A DNA stretch of 64,000 nucleotides, from positions 1-64,000 of the forward strand of contig CALMUP010000009.1 of assembly GCA_937872895.1 (NCBI GenBank), read 5' to 3'. The translations under genes and the position numbers were made by a program. Origin of the DNA: an uncultured Verrucomicrobiota bacterium (GTDB lineage Bacteria; Verrucomicrobiota; Kiritimatiellia; CAIVKH01). The notes under the pieces are model-generated. The model saw nothing but the letters and a program-made list of their open reading frames with translations, had not been told where the DNA came from and searched no databases. This document shows positions 1-9,133 of the stretch, in pieces (within the stretch, counting starts at the first letter, position 1; every line of letters starts with the position of its first letter).

Positions 1-684
1 GGCGCACCGGAGGACCTTCCCGAGACGCTGAACGCGAGCAAGACGCTGGGCGAGGTGCTGAGCAAGGTCGCCTCGTTCGCTCCGTCGGCGCCTGCAGGCG
101 CCGCTACAGCCAAGGTCCCCGTTTCGGCACCGGTAGCCGCGCCCGTTGGCGCGGTAGCCGTCGACCACAAGGCGCGGTTGTTGGCACTGGTGGCGGAGCG
201 TACCGGGTATCCGACCGACATGCTGGACCTGAACCTGAACATCGAGGCCGATCTCGGGATCGACTCGATCAAGCGGCTGGAAATCCTGATTGCGTTCGCG
301 AAGGAAATCCCGGGCGCACCGGAGGACCTTCCCGAGACGCTGAACGCGAGCAAGACGCTGGGCGAGGTGCTGAGCAAGGTCGCCTCGTTCGCTCCGTCGG
401 CGCCTGCAGGCGCCGCTACAGCCAAGGTCCCCGTTTCGGCACCGGTAGCCGCGCCCGTTGGCGCGGTAGCCGTCGACCACAAGGCGCGGTTGTTGGCACT
501 GGTGGCGGAGCGTACCGGGTATCCGACCGACATGCTGGACCTGAACCTGAACATCGAGGCCGATCTCGGGATCGACTCGATCAAGCGGCTGGAAATCCTG
601 ATTGCGTTCGCGAAGGAAATCCCGGGCGCACCGGAGGACCTTCCCGAGACGCTGAACGCGAGCAAGACGCTGGGCGAGGTGCTG
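1..684 (+). repeat. 312-bp direct tandem repeat encoding ACP domains
   Basis: Bases 1-312 recur at 313-624 and the first 60 bases recur again at 625-684. I found no mismatch by eye. Each unit encodes 104 residues: one carrier domain plus its linker. After 684 the sequence diverges into the KR linker. The array may extend upstream of the window, so the true ACP number is unknown. Confidence 0.93.
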
Positions 685-2343
685 GCGAAGGTCGGCTCTT
701 TTTCCTCTCCGGCCTCGATACCGGCTCCGGTTCGCGATGGGGGCACTGCAGCTCCAACGCCGGCCGCACCTGCGCCCAAGCTTGCCGGCGTGTACCGCAA
801 CCTGATCAGCTTGAAGCCTTCGCCGTTGCCGCAAGTGGATGCGAGCATCAAGCCCTCCGGCCTGGTGATCGTGACCGATGACGGGGAAGGATTCTCGGAC
901 GCCATGGTGAAGGCGTTGAAGAAACAGGGCACGGCAACCCGGCTGATCGGTCCGGTCGCCCGCGCCGGGGTCGAGGTGGTCGCATTGCACGACATCAAGG
1001 CGGTGACCGCCTGGATCGATGCCGTGCGGGCTTCCGAGGGTGCCATCGGCGGGGTGATCCATCTCCTGCCCCTGCGCAAGGCCCCGGCCATGGATAGCCT
1101 GAAACTCGCCGACTGGCAGAAGCTGGTCGATGAGGAAGTGAAAGGCCTGTTCTACCTTCTCAAGGCGGTGTCCCCGGACCTCAAGAAGGGCACGGGCAAG
1201 GTTGTGCTCGCGGCGACCGCGCTCGGCAAGTCCGGCCGCGACGGCCTGCTCCCGCAACCGGCCAACCCGTGGCGCGGCGGTATCATGGGCCTGATGAAGA
1301 GTGTGGCCGATGAATGGCCGAACGCCGTCTGCAAGGTGATCGACCTGTCCGGCGAAAGTTCGGCCCATGCGATTCCGTCGCTGCTGGCCGAAACCGCGGC
1401 CGCCCAGAAACAGAAGGAAATCTATTACCGCTCCGGCCATCGGTTCGTGACCGAAACGCGCACCGTCGCCCTCGACCGCGCCAAGGCCCGCCTGACCTTC
1501 TCGCGCGACGACGTGATCCTCGTGATCGGCGGCGCCCGCGGCATCACCTCGCTGATCGCCCAGGAAATCGCCCGCCGCCACCAGCCGACCCTCGTGCTGG
1601 CTGGCCGCTCCCCGTGGCCCGAGCAGGCCGAGTCGCCCGCGACGTCGAACCTGGCCGATCCCGCCGCGATCAAGAAAGTCCTGTTCGAGCAGGCCAAGGC
1701 CGCCGGCCGTGCGATGACCCCGAAGGAGGTCGAGCGCGAATGCCAGCGCATCCTCGCCGACCGGACGATGCGCGCCAACCGTGCCGCGATGGAGAAGTCC
1801 GGTTCGCGGGTCGCCTACTATCCGGTGGATGTGACCGACGAGGCCGGCATGACCGCGATGATCAAGGATATCTACGCGACGTTCGGCCGCCTCGACGGCG
1901 TGATCAACGGCGCCGGTATCATCGAGGACAAGCTGATCGAGGACAAGACCCCCGAGTCGTTCGACCGCGTGTTCGACAACAAGGTCAAGTCCGTGTACCT
2001 GCTCAGCCGCCTGCTCAAGCCCGAGTCGCTCAAGTTCCTCGTGCTCTTCTCGTCGATCGCCGGCTGGTTCGGCAACCGCGGCCAGTCCGACTACGCCGCC
2101 GCGAACGAAGTCCTGAACCGCATGGCCATGTACCTCGACGAGCGCTGGAACAACCGCGTCGTGGCGATCGACTGGGGCCCGTGGGACCAGCTCGGCATGG
2201 CCTCGGAGCAGGTAAAGAAGCAGTTCCAGGAACGCGGGGTCGGCTTGATCGATCCCGTGGCCGGCCGCGACTACATGCTCGACGAGCTGATGTACGGCGA
2301 ACGCTCGCAGGCGATCATCGTGGCCGAAGGCGAACTGCTCTGA
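1..2343 (+). CDS. PUFA-synthase-like polyketide synthase, tandem ACPs plus ketoreductase (5' partial)
   Basis: The frame is open from base 1, so the N-terminus (probably KS and AT modules) lies upstream. Visible part is 780 residues. It begins inside an acyl-carrier domain, then has two complete ACPs with the pantetheine-site motif LGIDSIKRLEIL (serine codons at 265 and 577), separated by Ala/Pro-rich linkers. A C-terminal reductase region follows: NADPH loop GGARGIT near 1528-1545 and catalytic region SDYAAANEVLNR near 2090-2120. Tandem ACPs followed by KR is the order known for PfaA-type PUFA and secondary-lipid synthases. The ketosynthase and AT-dehydratase genes downstream fit one iterative lipid synthase split over several proteins. 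The exact lipid product cannot be read from the sequence. The ACP repeats look identical at DNA level, which is unusual. Confidence 0.88.
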   Translation, partial: GAPEDLPETLNASKTLGEVLSKVASFAPSAPAGAATAKVPVSAPVAAPVGAVAVDHKARLLALVAERTGYPTDMLDLNLNIEADLGIDSIKRLEILIAFAKEIPGAPEDLPETLNASKTLGEVLSKVASFAPSAPAGAATAKVPVSAPVAAPVGAVAVDHKARLLALVAERTGYPTDMLDLNLNIEADLGIDSIKRLEILIAFAKEIPGAPEDLPETLNASKTLGEVLAKVGSFSSPASIPAPVRDGGTAAPTPAAPAPKLAGVYRNLISLKPSPLPQVDASIKPSGLVIVTDDGEGFSDAMVKALKKQGTATRLIGPVARAGVEVVALHDIKAVTAWIDAVRASEGAIGGVIHLLPLRKAPAMDSLKLADWQKLVDEEVKGLFYLLKAVSPDLKKGTGKVVLAATALGKSGRDGLLPQPANPWRGGIMGLMKSVADEWPNAVCKVIDLSGESSAHAIPSLLAETAAAQKQKEIYYRSGHRFVTETRTVALDRAKARLTFSRDDVILVIGGARGITSLIAQEIARRHQPTLVLAGRSPWPEQAESPATSNLADPAAIKKVLFEQAKAAGRAMTPKEVERECQRILADRTMRANRAAMEKSGSRVAYYPVDVTDEAGMTAMIKDIYATFGRLDGVINGAGIIEDKLIEDKTPESFDRVFDNKVKSVYLLSRLLKPESLKFLVLFSSIAGWFGNRGQSDYAAANEVLNRMAMYLDERWNNRVVAIDWGPWDQLGMASEQVKKQFQERGVGLIDPVAGRDYMLDELMYGERSQAIIVAEGELL

Positions 2344-2371
2344 CCTCGGCCGATGATCAGGACCCCGACAC

Positions 2372-2803
2372 ATGAGCTTATTGTCGATGCTGCTGGTGGC
2401 GGCGCAGGCCCTGCTCCTCTTCGCCCTGGCGATGAGCGGCCCATTGCTGCCGCGCGGGTGGCCCGTGTTCCCGGTCCTCGCCGGAACACTCCTCGGTCTC
2501 TGGTCCGTGTGGGCCATGCGCCGTTCGAAGCTGCGCATCCATCCCGAGCCACATCCCGAAGCCGCGCTGGTGCAACACGGCCCGTACCGGTGGATCCGGC
2601 ATCCGATGTACAGCGCCGTCCTGCTCGTCGCGGCGGGCTGGGTTTTCGCCGCACCCGCTGTGTGGCGGGTCCTTGCCGGGTGCTTGTTGGTGGCGGTGCT
2701 GCTGGCCAAGCTCTGTCGCGAGGAGCGACTGTGGAGCGACCGGATGCCCGCATACCGGGACTACATGAAACGCACCAAACGCCTGATCCCTTTCCTGTAT
2801 TGA
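2372..2803 (+). CDS. Membrane methyltransferase, isoprenylcysteine carboxyl methyltransferase-like
   Basis: 143 residues with about three or four hydrophobic helices. The signature of the ICMT/phospholipid-methyltransferase superfamily is clear: GPYRWIRHPMYSAVLL near residues 70-85 (the RHPxY cofactor-binding motif) and, near the C-terminus, EERLWSDRMPAYRDYMKRT, which matches the EE...Y..Y element. Such enzymes methylate carboxyl, phenol or lipid groups at the membrane using SAM. It lies 28 bp after the ACP-KR gene and 66 bp before the ketosynthase gene, so it probably tailors the polyketide/lipid product. The substrate is not deducible. The start ATG at 2372 gives the first hydrophobic segment immediately. 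Confidence 0.8.
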   Translation: MSLLSMLLVAAQALLLFALAMSGPLLPRGWPVFPVLAGTLLGLWSVWAMRRSKLRIHPEPHPEAALVQHGPYRWIRHPMYSAVLLVAAGWVFAAPAVWRVLAGCLLVAVLLAKLCREERLWSDRMPAYRDYMKRTKRLIPFLY

Positions 2804-2842
2804 TGGAGCCGCGGTGCCCCCTGGCCGGGCAGGCCCACCGCG
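2804..2842 (+). repeat. Hairpin beginning TGGAGCCGCGGTG in the intergenic gap
   Basis: Directly after the methyltransferase stop codon, CGCGGTG (2810-2816) pairs with CACCGCG (2836-2842) around a GC-rich loop. The leading TGGAG plus stem resembles the elements at 5911-5935 and 28256-28306. There is no T-run, so it is not a classical terminator. It may be a member of a dispersed hairpin family. Confidence 0.45.
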
Positions 2843-2869
2843 TCCTGCCGCTGAACGGATGATGTTTCA

Positions 2870-4276
2870 ATGACGACCAACCACGACCACGATATCGCGA
2901 TTGTCGGCATGGCCTGCATGTTCGCCCAGGCACCCGATGTCGCAACCTACTGGGACCGCATCCTGGCCGGCGCGGTCGCCATCGGCGATCACCCCGACCC
3001 GGACATCCTGCGCTATTTCGATCCGGACTCCGAGGCCTTCGAGCGCATCTACACCAAGCGAGGCGCGTTCCTCGGCGATCTCGCGAAGTTCAATCCGCTG
3101 GAGTTCGGCGTGATGCCCGATTCGCTCGATGGCGTGGAGCCCGATCATTTCCTCGCGCTGAAGGTCGCCAAGGCCGCGCTCGACGATGCCGGCTGGCAGC
3201 GGCAGAAAAACTTTCCGCGCGAGCGCACCGACATCATCATCGGCCACGGCGTGTACGTGAACCCGAGCAACGTGAACTGGATACAGCACGGCCTTGTGCT
3301 CGACCAGACGGTCGCCCTGCTCGGCGAGATCAACCCGAACTGGACCGCCGCCGAGCTGCAGGACATCCACCGCAAGCTCAAGGCCCAGCTTCCGCCGCTA
3401 AACGCTGCGATCATCCCTTCGATGATCCCGAACATCATCGCCGGCCGCATCGCCAACCGCCTCGACCTGATGGGCGCGAACTACATCGTCGATGCCGCCT
3501 GCGCCTCGTCGATCGTCGCCATCACCCACGGCGTGAACAACCTGCTGCTGAACCGCTGCGACGCCGCGCTGGTCGGGGGTGTGCAGGCCTGCATGTTGCC
3601 GCAGGACCTGATGACCTTCTGCCAGATCGATGCCTTGTCGCGCCGCAACGATTCGCCGCGCCCGTTCGATGCCGATGCCGACGGCACGCTGTTCGGCGAG
3701 GGCGTGGGCATGGCCGTGCTGAAGCGCCGCAAGGATGCCGAACGCGACGGCGACCGCATCTACGCGGTCATCAAGGGCTACGGCCTGGCCAGCGACGGCA
3801 AGTCGTCCGGCCTGCTTGCCCCGCGCCTCGAGGGGGAGATCCTCGCCATCCGCCGCGCCTACGAGACGTCCGGCATCGACCCCGCCACCGTCGGCATGCT
3901 CGAGGCCCACGCCACCGGCATCCCGCTGGGCGATGCGACCGAGATCAAGGCCTACCGCGAAGTGTTCGGTCCGGGCGCGAAGTCCGGTCCGCGCTGCGCC
4001 GTCGGCTCGGTGAAGTCGATGATCGGCCACTGCGTACCCGCCGCCGGCATCGGCAGCACCATCAAGGCGGTGATGGCCCTGCACCAGAAAATCATCCCGC
4101 CCACCGCGAACTTCGCCAAACCTCATCCGACCCTCGGCCTGGCCGACACTCCGTTCTACATCAGCACGGAGACCCGTCCGTGGATCCATGCCGGCCGCGC
4201 CCCGCGCCGCGCCGGGGTCAGCGCGATGGGCTTCGGCGGCATCAATTCGCACCTGCTGCTCGAGGAGGTCGCATGA
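2870..4276 (+). CDS. Stand-alone beta-ketoacyl synthase of the lipid PKS
   Basis: 468 residues covering one complete ketosynthase. N-terminal IAIVGMACMF is the usual KS opening. The nucleophile is in VDAACASS (Cys211); the two catalytic histidines are in EAHATGIPLGD (His347) and KSMIGHC (His387). It catalyses decarboxylative Claisen condensation of malonyl-ACP with the growing chain. No AT, ACP or chain-length-factor domain follows; these are on the flanking proteins. The stop codon overlaps the next gene's ATG (ATGA at 4273-4276), which implies translational coupling and a fixed ratio with the AT-dehydratase protein. The insert after residue 100 (KNFPRERTDIIIGHG) resembles PfaA/HglE-type KSs more than FabF, by eye. 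Confidence 0.92.
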   Translation: MTTNHDHDIAIVGMACMFAQAPDVATYWDRILAGAVAIGDHPDPDILRYFDPDSEAFERIYTKRGAFLGDLAKFNPLEFGVMPDSLDGVEPDHFLALKVAKAALDDAGWQRQKNFPRERTDIIIGHGVYVNPSNVNWIQHGLVLDQTVALLGEINPNWTAAELQDIHRKLKAQLPPLNAAIIPSMIPNIIAGRIANRLDLMGANYIVDAACASSIVAITHGVNNLLLNRCDAALVGGVQACMLPQDLMTFCQIDALSRRNDSPRPFDADADGTLFGEGVGMAVLKRRKDAERDGDRIYAVIKGYGLASDGKSSGLLAPRLEGEILAIRRAYETSGIDPATVGMLEAHATGIPLGDATEIKAYREVFGPGAKSGPRCAVGSVKSMIGHCVPAAGIGSTIKAVMALHQKIIPPTANFAKPHPTLGLADTPFYISTETRPWIHAGRAPRRAGVSAMGFGGINSHLLLEEVA

Positions 4277-7200
4277 TCACCCCGCGCGCCCGTCCCTGCG
4301 AATTGTTCCTGCTCAGCGCGGCCGACCGTGCCGCCCTGATCGCCGCGGTCACCGCGCTCGAGGGCAAGGTCGCGAACGACACCCTTCCGGAACTGGCCGC
4401 CGCCTGCGCGCGCGGATGGAATCCGGCTGCCCCCACGCTGGCCTTCATCGCCGCCGACGCGGCCGACCTCGCCAAGAAACTGGCCTTCGCCCGCGAAAAG
4501 CTCGCCGAGCCGGACCGCACGAAGATCCAGTCCAAGGGCGGCGTGTTCTATTTCGAGGACCGGATCGGCCCCAAGGGCCGCACCGCGTTCATCTTCCCCG
4601 GCGAAGGTGCGCAGTACCTGAACATGCTGTCCGACCTCGCCGTGTATTTCCCCGAGGTCCGCGCCGCGTTCGATCTCGTTGACCACGCCTGCCTCGAGGC
4701 CGGCGGCGATTACCGCCCCAGCGCCCGCGTGTTCCCGGTGTCGGGCACGCCCGAGGAGCAGCACAAGGCGCTGTTCGAGATGGAGACCGCGGTGGAGGCG
4801 GTCTCCGCCGCCAACCTCGGCCTGTCCGCATTGTTTGCCAGTCTCGGCATCAAGGCCGATGCCGTGGTCGGTCACAGCAGCGGTGAATTCATCGCGCTCG
4901 ACGCCTCCGGGGTCGTGCGCTTCACCGACGCGGCGCAACGCGGTGCGTTCATCCGCGACGGATTCCTCGGCGTCAAGAAACTGGTCAGCCGCACCGACAT
5001 CCCGCGCGGGATCCTGATCACCGTCGGCGGCGTCGCCCGCGACAAGGTCGATGCGGTGATGAAGCCGCACGGCGCGGACGTGCTGATCGCGATGGACAAT
5101 TGTCCGCACCAGGTGGTTTTGTGCGCGAAACCCGAACTGGTCGAAACGGTGATGAAAGGCCTTTCCGCGCAGGGGGCGATTGTCGGACAACTCGAATTCG
5201 ACCGTCCGTACCACACGCCATGGTTCACCCCGGCGCTCGATGGCTTGCGCGAGCTGTTCGACACCTACGGCGTGTTTCCCCCGCGCATCGAGACCTGGTC
5301 GTGCCTCACCGCCCAACCGTTTCCGCAGGACCCCGAGGCGATCAAGCAGACCGCGGTCGGACAGTGGGCCGGCGCGGTACGTTTCCGCGAGACCATCGAG
5401 AACATGTACGCCGCCGGGGTCCGCACCTTCATCGAGATCGGACCGCGCGGCAACCTCACCGCGTTCGTCAACGACATCCTCAAGGACCGCGAGGTGCTAG
5501 CCATCGCCGCCAACCGGATGCAGAAGTCCGGCTGGGAACACCTCGTGTTCAACCTCGCCATGCTGGCCGCGCACGGCGTGGTGTTCAATCCGTCGATCCT
5601 GTTCGCGGGTCGCGTGCGCACCGAAGCCGAGCCCGTCAGGAAGGGCAAGGACTACGCCTTCTATTCCTACACGCCGCGGCTCAAGGGCACAGGCATCACG
5701 CTCGCGATTCCCAAGGCGGCACCGGTATCCGGCGGCGAATCTACCGTCGTTGAAACGGACCGCAGCCATTGGACGGTGCACCCGGACGACGCCGAACCGC
5801 TGCGCCCGGCCCTGATGGCCTACCTGAATACCATGGAGCAGTTCCTGCACCTGCAGGAGGAGATCATGGGGAGTGTGCTGGAGCAGGCGGGGGGTGCAAC
5901 GCCGTCTGGATGGAGCCGCGGCGCCCTCGCCGCGGAAATCGCCGCCCCGCGTCCGCCCGTGACCCCGATGATCCACGACTTCGTGACCTACGAGGCCGGG
6001 AAGTCGATGGAGGCGCTGGCCCATTACTCCGTCAAGGAGCATGTGTTCCTGCTCGACCATGCGCTCGGGCAGGGCGATGTCGCGGTGGGGGATCGCGCCT
6101 TGCGCGGATTTGCCGTGATGCCGCTGACCATGAGCCTGAACACCTTGTCGGAGGCGGCGCGTTCGTTGTTCCCCGGCAAGGTGGTGATCGGGTTGCGCGA
6201 CATCCGTGCAAACAAGTGGGTGAGTTTCGAGAATGGCACGCGCACGGTGCGGCTGGTCGCGACGGTGAAGTCGACCGGTGCGTTCACCGAGGTGCATGCG
6301 GCGATGCGCGAGGAGGATCCGTCCGATCCGCGCGCCGCGTTCCGGCCGCCGATGAACGAGGCGATCATCCAACTCGCCGACGCCTATCCGCCCGCTCCAC
6401 CCGCGCCGTCGTTTGCGCTGGAAAAACCGCGCCCGTGCCACTGGACCGGGGCCGCGATTTATCCGACCCGCCTGTTCCACGGCAAGATGTTCCAGGGCAT
6501 CACGTCGATCAACGGCTGGGGTGAAAACGGCGTCACCGGCACGGTCGAGGTGCTCGACCGCACGAAGCTGCTCGCCTCCAATCCGAAACCGGATTTCGCC
6601 ATCGACGGCATCCTGCTCGACACCGTGGGCGGAACGCTCGGCCTCTGGGGTGCGTACGACACCTACGACGGTTTTGTGTATCTGCCGTTCCGCATCGCCG
6701 GCGTGCAGTTCTACCAGGGTCTGCTTCCGGCCGGCACGGCGTTCGATTTGCACCTGAAGGTCACGCGCCGTACCGAGGTCAGCGCCGCCGCCGACATCTA
6801 TGCCTTTGACAAGCAGGGGCGGGTGGCGGTGGGCATCCAGGGTTGGGAAGACCGCGACTTCAACGTCACGCCCGCCTTGCACCGGCTCACCCACGAACCG
6901 CTGGTTTATCCGTTCTGCGAAGCGGTGCCGGACGATGGAAGCGGCCGGGTCGCGGCGATCACGCCGGAGCTTCCGGCGGATTACTTCGAGAGCGGCCACC
7001 GGGTGTGGGAGCATGTGCTGCGCCTGATCGTGCTGTCGCGCGCCGAACGGGCGGCGTGGGGGGCGGTGCCGGTCGCGCAGCGCCGGACCTGGCTGCTCGC
7101 CCGCACGGCGGCCAAGGATGCGGTGCGGATGTTCCTGGCTTCCGCCTACGATCTGCGGGTCGGCGCCGCGGATATCGACCTTGAGCCGGAGGGAGCCGAC

Positions 7201-7305
7201 CACTTCGTCCCGCTGGGTTCCTGGCTCTCCCGGATCCCGGTCACCCCGCGGGTCGCGATCCACTGGCGCGATCAACGCGCCGTGGCCACGTTGCTGGTGT
7301 CCTGA
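4273..7305 (+). CDS. Acyltransferase-dehydratase protein with PPTase-like C-terminus
   Basis: 1010 residues from the ATG at 4273, preceded by GAGGAGG and overlapping the KS stop codon. Upstream in-frame starts lie inside the KS gene and lack the conserved context. Residues about 85-400 are a malonyl-type acyltransferase: FIFPGEGAQYLNM, then the nucleophile motif VVGHSSGEF (Ser202). Residues about 580-880 look like a polyketide dehydratase hot-dog pair, with VFLLDHALG (candidate catalytic His596) and VMPLTMSLNTLSEAA. The last ~130 residues contain WLLARTAAKDAVR (from residue 939), which resembles the Mg-binding helix of Sfp-type phosphopantetheinyl transferases (W-x3-R-x-AAKDAVR). The upstream PPTase half is not recognisable, so this tail may be structural or degenerate. 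It would complete a split iterative lipid synthase with the KS and ACP-KR proteins. Confidence 0.88.
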   Translation: MITPRARPCELFLLSAADRAALIAAVTALEGKVANDTLPELAAACARGWNPAAPTLAFIAADAADLAKKLAFAREKLAEPDRTKIQSKGGVFYFEDRIGPKGRTAFIFPGEGAQYLNMLSDLAVYFPEVRAAFDLVDHACLEAGGDYRPSARVFPVSGTPEEQHKALFEMETAVEAVSAANLGLSALFASLGIKADAVVGHSSGEFIALDASGVVRFTDAAQRGAFIRDGFLGVKKLVSRTDIPRGILITVGGVARDKVDAVMKPHGADVLIAMDNCPHQVVLCAKPELVETVMKGLSAQGAIVGQLEFDRPYHTPWFTPALDGLRELFDTYGVFPPRIETWSCLTAQPFPQDPEAIKQTAVGQWAGAVRFRETIENMYAAGVRTFIEIGPRGNLTAFVNDILKDREVLAIAANRMQKSGWEHLVFNLAMLAAHGVVFNPSILFAGRVRTEAEPVRKGKDYAFYSYTPRLKGTGITLAIPKAAPVSGGESTVVETDRSHWTVHPDDAEPLRPALMAYLNTMEQFLHLQEEIMGSVLEQAGGATPSGWSRGALAAEIAAPRPPVTPMIHDFVTYEAGKSMEALAHYSVKEHVFLLDHALGQGDVAVGDRALRGFAVMPLTMSLNTLSEAARSLFPGKVVIGLRDIRANKWVSFENGTRTVRLVATVKSTGAFTEVHAAMREEDPSDPRAAFRPPMNEAIIQLADAYPPAPPAPSFALEKPRPCHWTGAAIYPTRLFHGKMFQGITSINGWGENGVTGTVEVLDRTKLLASNPKPDFAIDGILLDTVGGTLGLWGAYDTYDGFVYLPFRIAGVQFYQGLLPAGTAFDLHLKVTRRTEVSAAADIYAFDKQGRVAVGIQGWEDRDFNVTPALHRLTHEPLVYPFCEAVPDDGSGRVAAITPELPADYFESGHRVWEHVLRLIVLSRAERAAWGAVPVAQRRTWLLARTAAKDAVRMFLASAYDLRVGAADIDLEPEGADHFVPLGSWLSRIPVTPRVAIHWRDQRAVATLLVS
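5911..5935 (+). repeat. TGGAG plus 8-bp hairpin inside the AT-DH coding region
   Basis: TGGAG is followed by CCGCGGCG, a CCCT loop and CGCCGCGG: a perfect 8-bp stem with 4-nt loop. The intergenic element at 28256-28280 has the same layout (TGGAG, 8-bp stem, TCCT loop). Here it encodes part of the linker between AT and DH domains (WSRGALAAE), where an in-frame insertion would be tolerated. Confidence 0.5.
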
Positions 7306-7401
7306 ATTGCGTGGCAAGGGCCGTTTGTTTTCAAGCGGGAAACGGTGGAAAAGGCAACATGAGGAAATGATGAATCCACAGGTTGCATGGGAGTGCTCGT
7401 C

Positions 7402-9030
7402 ATGGCGCGCGTGAACCTGATCCTGTCATCGATCAGTCTTTTCCTGGCGATCGGCGTCACACAGGTTCGTGCCAACACGGTGTTCATCCACCCCGTGCCG
7501 GTCCTTCATGCTGCGTTGCCAACGGGAACGACCCATCAGGTGGAACTCTCCACCAACGGGATCGGTTGGACGCCTTCGGGGGTGCTGGTGGCAGGCAGCG
7601 GAACGACGAATTCCGTTCGGCTGGATGTGTTGCCGGCGAATGTCCAGTTCCGCTACGTCCTGGTTGGCGCCACCTCGGTGGTCTTTCCCGCGGTGTCGAC
7701 CACCCTCAGCCTCAGCAATTACTTCAAGTCGGCCGTGGAGGTGCACATCCAAACCACGACCTCGCTGGTCCAGCATAGTTGGACGCTCCGGCGCATCACC
7801 TTTCCCGATCTCAACGGTCATTTCCTGCACGCCTTCCGCTTTCCGACGCAGCAGGTCGAGGCCATCCGCGCCTACGAACCCGGGAATCCGATGGTGCTGG
7901 CCACGGTCGCGAATTATTCGCCGAATCCCTCCGGCGCGAGCCTCGGCGGATTCGGGCCGGTGGCCGATGACATGCCGCCGCTATACCGCGACGGTTTCAT
8001 GGCCACGGCCTGCGACTGGTTCTTTCATCGGGACGGAACCAACGCCGCAGCCGCCGGGGAGTGTTACGAATTCGCCGGACCCTTGGGCCTGACCACGGTC
8101 ATGGTCTCCGATGTGGCGTTCGCCCCGACCGGAACCTGTGCGAGCGGGCGGAGCTACTTCGATATCGGACAAGCCGCCTATACCAACCTGTTTGCCGAGT
8201 CGGGCGGTTACGGGACGGCCACCTACCGGCTGGTGCCCGCGCCGGTGACAGGAAGCGTGAAGATGTTCGTTGCTTCCGCCGGATTGTTCACCTTTTCCCT
8301 GACTCCGTACAACCACCGCGCTGGAGTGCGTTCGCTGGAGGTGCAGTTCGCGGGGGGGACCTGGTCCAACCTGCCGCGGTCCCTGGGGAACCGATTCGAT
8401 TACGTCGGCCTATACACAGGATTTCCCATGCAGGTGCGGATCACCAGCCGCTTCGGCGAGGTCGTGACCTTTCCTCCCATCAACGTGATCACGACCGGGG
8501 CCCGGTATGTCGCATCGAGCCAATTCGCGGTGTTCCCGGATCTGGAAACGAAGCCGGAATGGATCCTGTCGCCGATCTACGTGAACGACTTCAGCCGGAT
8601 CCTGGGCGACCGGTGGTCCGTCACGCCGTTCGGCGGCGTGGCGTTCAATCCAACCAACCCCGGCGCCGCGTTTCAGGGGTCGGCCGGCTTGTCGATCACC
8701 AACCTGGCCACCTCAAGCGGATTCATTCTTGGTGCGCCGCGCCGGTTTTCCACGCCTCCCGATGGCCTGCTGGAGTTCGCGGTCCGTTCCGGCACGACCG
8801 GAGTCCTTGATAACGTGAACCTTCGCGTGGATGGCTTCACGTCCACCGGTACCAGTACCAATTCCAGCCTGATCCGATTGCCGACGATCACCACCAACTG
8901 GCAGGTCCTGCGCATCCCGCTCGAACCGGCGAGGACACCGCCACGCATCGGTTCGATCTTCGTGATCAACCATTCCGCATCATCCAGCGCCTCGCTCCGT
9001 CTGGATTCCATCTTCTTCCGCCAACCATGA
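7402..9030 (+). CDS. Secreted expansin-like protein with C-terminal carbohydrate-binding-like domain
   Basis: 542 residues. The start at 7402 has GGGAG just upstream and gives a clean signal peptide (hydrophobic to QVRA, then NTVF); the ATG at 7387 is an alternative. After an unassigned N-terminal beta-rich part, residues about 200-370 follow the two-domain plan of bacterial expansins (EXLX1 type). A double-psi-barrel domain has GPLGLTTVMVSD (Asp237) and SYFDIGQAAY (Asp254), equivalent to the conserved VTD and LDLS aspartates. The second domain has NHRAGVRSLEV, TWSNLPRSLGNRFDY and FPMQVRITSRFGEVV. Residues about 390-542 resemble a jelly-roll carbohydrate-binding module (WQVLRIPL and a LRLDSIFF end). 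Expansins loosen cellulose or peptidoglycan without hydrolysis. Assignment rests on motif order read by eye. Confidence 0.68.
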   Translation: MARVNLILSSISLFLAIGVTQVRANTVFIHPVPVLHAALPTGTTHQVELSTNGIGWTPSGVLVAGSGTTNSVRLDVLPANVQFRYVLVGATSVVFPAVSTTLSLSNYFKSAVEVHIQTTTSLVQHSWTLRRITFPDLNGHFLHAFRFPTQQVEAIRAYEPGNPMVLATVANYSPNPSGASLGGFGPVADDMPPLYRDGFMATACDWFFHRDGTNAAAAGECYEFAGPLGLTTVMVSDVAFAPTGTCASGRSYFDIGQAAYTNLFAESGGYGTATYRLVPAPVTGSVKMFVASAGLFTFSLTPYNHRAGVRSLEVQFAGGTWSNLPRSLGNRFDYVGLYTGFPMQVRITSRFGEVVTFPPINVITTGARYVASSQFAVFPDLETKPEWILSPIYVNDFSRILGDRWSVTPFGGVAFNPTNPGAAFQGSAGLSITNLATSSGFILGAPRRFSTPPDGLLEFAVRSGTTGVLDNVNLRVDGFTSTGTSTNSSLIRLPTITTNWQVLRIPLEPARTPPRIGSIFVINHSASSSASLRLDSIFFRQP

Positions 9031-9133
9031 CGGTGTTGCGCTGACACCGCTGCATCTGGAGTCGCACCGCACGCGGTCGTGGATACAGCCTTGCTTGACA
9101 TGCCAAACGAGTGGATGCATTGTAATCGCGCCG

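Noticed and set aside
9031-9049. Terminator after the expansin-like gene (CGGTGT...ACACCG)
   Set aside because: A 6-bp stem exists right after the stop codon, but there is no T-run and the loop is 7 nt; too weak to call.
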